Below are positions 51,792 to 52,564 of a DNA stretch of 52,564 nt, one piece after another; the first letter of the stretch is position 1, and each line of letters starts with the position of its first letter. The notes below the pieces were generated by a model. The model was not told where the DNA came from and did not search any database. It was given only the letters and a program-made list of their open reading frames with translations. Source of the stretch: CALBZH01 sp964538515 (GTDB taxonomy: Bacteria > Desulfobacterota > Syntrophobacteria > Syntrophobacterales > Syntrophobacteraceae); NCBI GenBank assembly GCA_964538515.1, contig CAZIEW010000033.1, positions 1 to 52,564 on the forward strand. Reading direction: 5' to 3'. The translations under genes were made by a program, and so were the position numbers.

Positions 51792-51961
51792 GAGGCTCCG
51801 TCACCCTCATCCTCTTTGAAGACCAGCGTTCGGGGTGGGTGCGGGGGGCTGCCAAAACAATGATCCAGCTCATCGTCGGTTTCCCCCACGTGAGGGCGAG
51901 CAATCCCCCGAATTCCGACCGGAATCGTGCAGTTCAGTCTGGGGCGGACGACGCCATCCAT
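51788..51961 (-). CDS. small unannotated-size gene, 57 residues, head of the redox operon
   Basis: A short frame from ATG 51961 to TGA 51788. It encodes MDGVVRPRLNCTIPVG at the start, an acidic middle (HVGETDDELDHCFG), a proline-rich turn (SPPHPPRTL) and VFKEDEGDGAS at the end. Its stop overlaps the start of the 222-residue gene in the 4-bp ATGA form typical of translational coupling, and codon use resembles the neighbours. GAGG abuts the ATG directly, so spacing is poor. The frame stays open some way upstream without a better start. It contains two Cys and several acids, but no family is recognised. Confidence 0.42.
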   Translation of the reverse strand: MDGVVRPRLNCTIPVGIRGIARPHVGETDDELDHCFGSPPHPPRTLVFKEDEGDGAS

Positions 51962-52472
51962 CCTCAATAAGGCATGTGAGCCGGACAGAAAGAAACCCGA
52001 AAGGAAACCTTCGGGAATGAGTGGAGATTCAATGCATCTTTCGGTCTGACCCTGGGTCTACCACACACGGGTAGCGCACACAGCGCTACTTCAGGCAAAG
52101 CCCAACGGCAGATGCATGATGAATCTCCTCGTTGTGGAAGGATTTTTGCAAACTCAGGGGGAGAGGTACCCCAATCGGCTCCACCTGTCAAATTGGTAAC
52201 TCCAATGGGAAACCTTCTCGAACGTAGGGAAAACCAATTGTGTCGCGTCGGGGACCTGGCAACGAACCGTCCATGGAGATCCGGCTCTTTATCGATTTGG
52301 CGCGGCGTTAAGAAGGGATCGCTCATAAGAGCAACCCCATGAGCCGATAAGAACCCTAGGCTTTTCGCCGCAATAGGCCTCGAAGCGCTCGGCCTCGTCG
52401 AGCCCGGGCCACCAATTCGGGAAAGAAGCGTGTCAGGATCAAACCACCAAGACAATGGGAGATGCTCACCGC
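51962..52472. other. 511-bp divergent intergenic region
   Basis: It lies between the redox operon (minus) and the acyltransferase gene (plus), so both promoters should be here. It holds two overlapping stem-loops at 52058-52089. A long minus-strand frame across most of it has no ribosome binding site and no recognisable product. No RNA gene was identified. Confidence 0.5.
52058..52089. promoter_or_regulatory. two mutually exclusive stem-loops upstream of the redox operon
   Basis: CTACC (52058-52062) can pair with GGTAG (52070-52074), and GTAGCG (52071-52076) can pair with CGCTAC (52084-52089). The shared GTAG makes the two hairpins alternatives. On the minus strand this lies about 100-130 bases before the small gene at the operon head, where a leader could be. 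The stems are short, so this is only a hint of attenuation or of an operator. Confidence 0.25.
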
Positions 52473-52564
52473 ATGACAACGCCGTCATCCTTGCCTCATC
52501 GGGCCGACATTCAGGGCCTCCGTGCCCTTGCCATCCTCCTCGTCGTGCTGGCGCACGCTGGGGT
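52473..52564 (+). CDS. acyltransferase-3 family membrane protein, 5' fragment
   Basis: Only the first 30 codons are in the window. They read MTTPSSLPHRADIQGLRALA followed by a hydrophobic stretch ending VLAHAG, the characteristic opening of the OafA/NodX-type acyltransferase-3 family (R-x-D-I-x-G-L-R-A-x-A, then first membrane helix with a His). Such proteins O-acylate surface polysaccharides or peptidoglycan. ATG 52473 follows GGGAG at 11 bases. The rest lies beyond the window. Confidence 0.82.
   Translation, partial: MTTPSSLPHRADIQGLRALAILLVVLAHAG

Noticed and set aside
51964..52488. 174-codon minus-strand frame across the divergent region before the acyltransferase gene
   Set aside because: No ribosome binding site, no motif, and it covers the region that must contain two promoters.

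Overview
This window is GC-rich chromosomal DNA from an anaerobic bacterium. A member of the former Deltaproteobacteria (Desulfobacterota, Syntrophobacterales-like) is the best guess. That guess rests on gene content: an AMP-forming acetyl-CoA synthetase, a CoA-transferase/GNAT fusion, and an HdrA/MvhD/NfnAB-type soluble electron-transfer operon as seen in sulfate reducers and syntrophs. No rRNA, tRNA, CRISPR array or intact insertion sequence was seen.

Layout. (1) 1-6527: acetyl-CoA synthetase (3' end beyond the window) and a CoA-transferase/GNAT fusion on the minus strand, then a DHH-CBS protein and an ASCH-domain protein on the plus strand. (2) 6542-34284: one unbroken minus-strand run of 19 tightly packed, often overlapping genes for a contractile phage-tail-like particle. 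In transcription order it has a small conserved protein, a tail-terminator-like protein, sheath, tube, chaperone-like protein, a disordered protein, a hub/LysM-position protein, a long helical ruler-like protein, two large probable effectors, gpD hub, gpV spike, PAAR tip, gp25, baseplate J, tail protein I fused to a beta-propeller, two related fibre-like proteins and one unknown. There is no capsid, portal, terminase, integrase, lysis gene or AAA+ ATPase, so it is not an intact prophage. It looks like an extracellular contractile injection system or tailocin of unusual composition. A BTAD/SARP-type regulator (34502-35473) lies just upstream on the same strand. (3) 35816-41201: housekeeping and signalling genes: an HD phosphohydrolase, an EAL protein with a degenerate GGDEF domain, an M28 aminopeptidase, an isoprenylcysteine-methyltransferase-like membrane protein and a small exported His-rich protein. 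(4) 41421-51961: a minus-strand redox operon. It starts with a newly noticed 57-residue reading frame and an unknown 222-residue protein. These are followed by a NuoG/FdhA-like iron-sulfur molybdopterin-fold protein, NfnA-like and NfnB-like subunits, a large HdrA, MvhD and an FrhB/FdhB-like 4Fe-4S protein. (5) 52473-end: the start of an acyltransferase-3 family membrane protein.

How the parts fit. The tail cluster can supply every rigid part of a contractile needle from tail terminator to spike tip. Genes for a 1400-residue NHL-propeller zinc metalloprotease and a 924-residue protein with a clan-CD-like His/Cys pair are inserted between the ruler and the hub, where cargo or baseplate-attached effectors would be plausible. 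The redox operon looks like a flavin-based electron-bifurcating or confurcating module. It joins pyridine nucleotides (NfnAB-like), ferredoxin (HdrA) and further electron carriers. HdrB, HdrC and a hydrogenase are missing, and the FdhA-like subunit lacks the catalytic Cys/Sec.

The most interesting items are the unusual injection system with its two putative protease cargos, its propeller-fused tail protein I and its internally duplicated fibre; the catalytic-residue losses in the CoA-transferase (Glu to Gln) and FdhA-like protein (Cys/Sec to Gly); and the overlooked small gene at the head of the redox operon.
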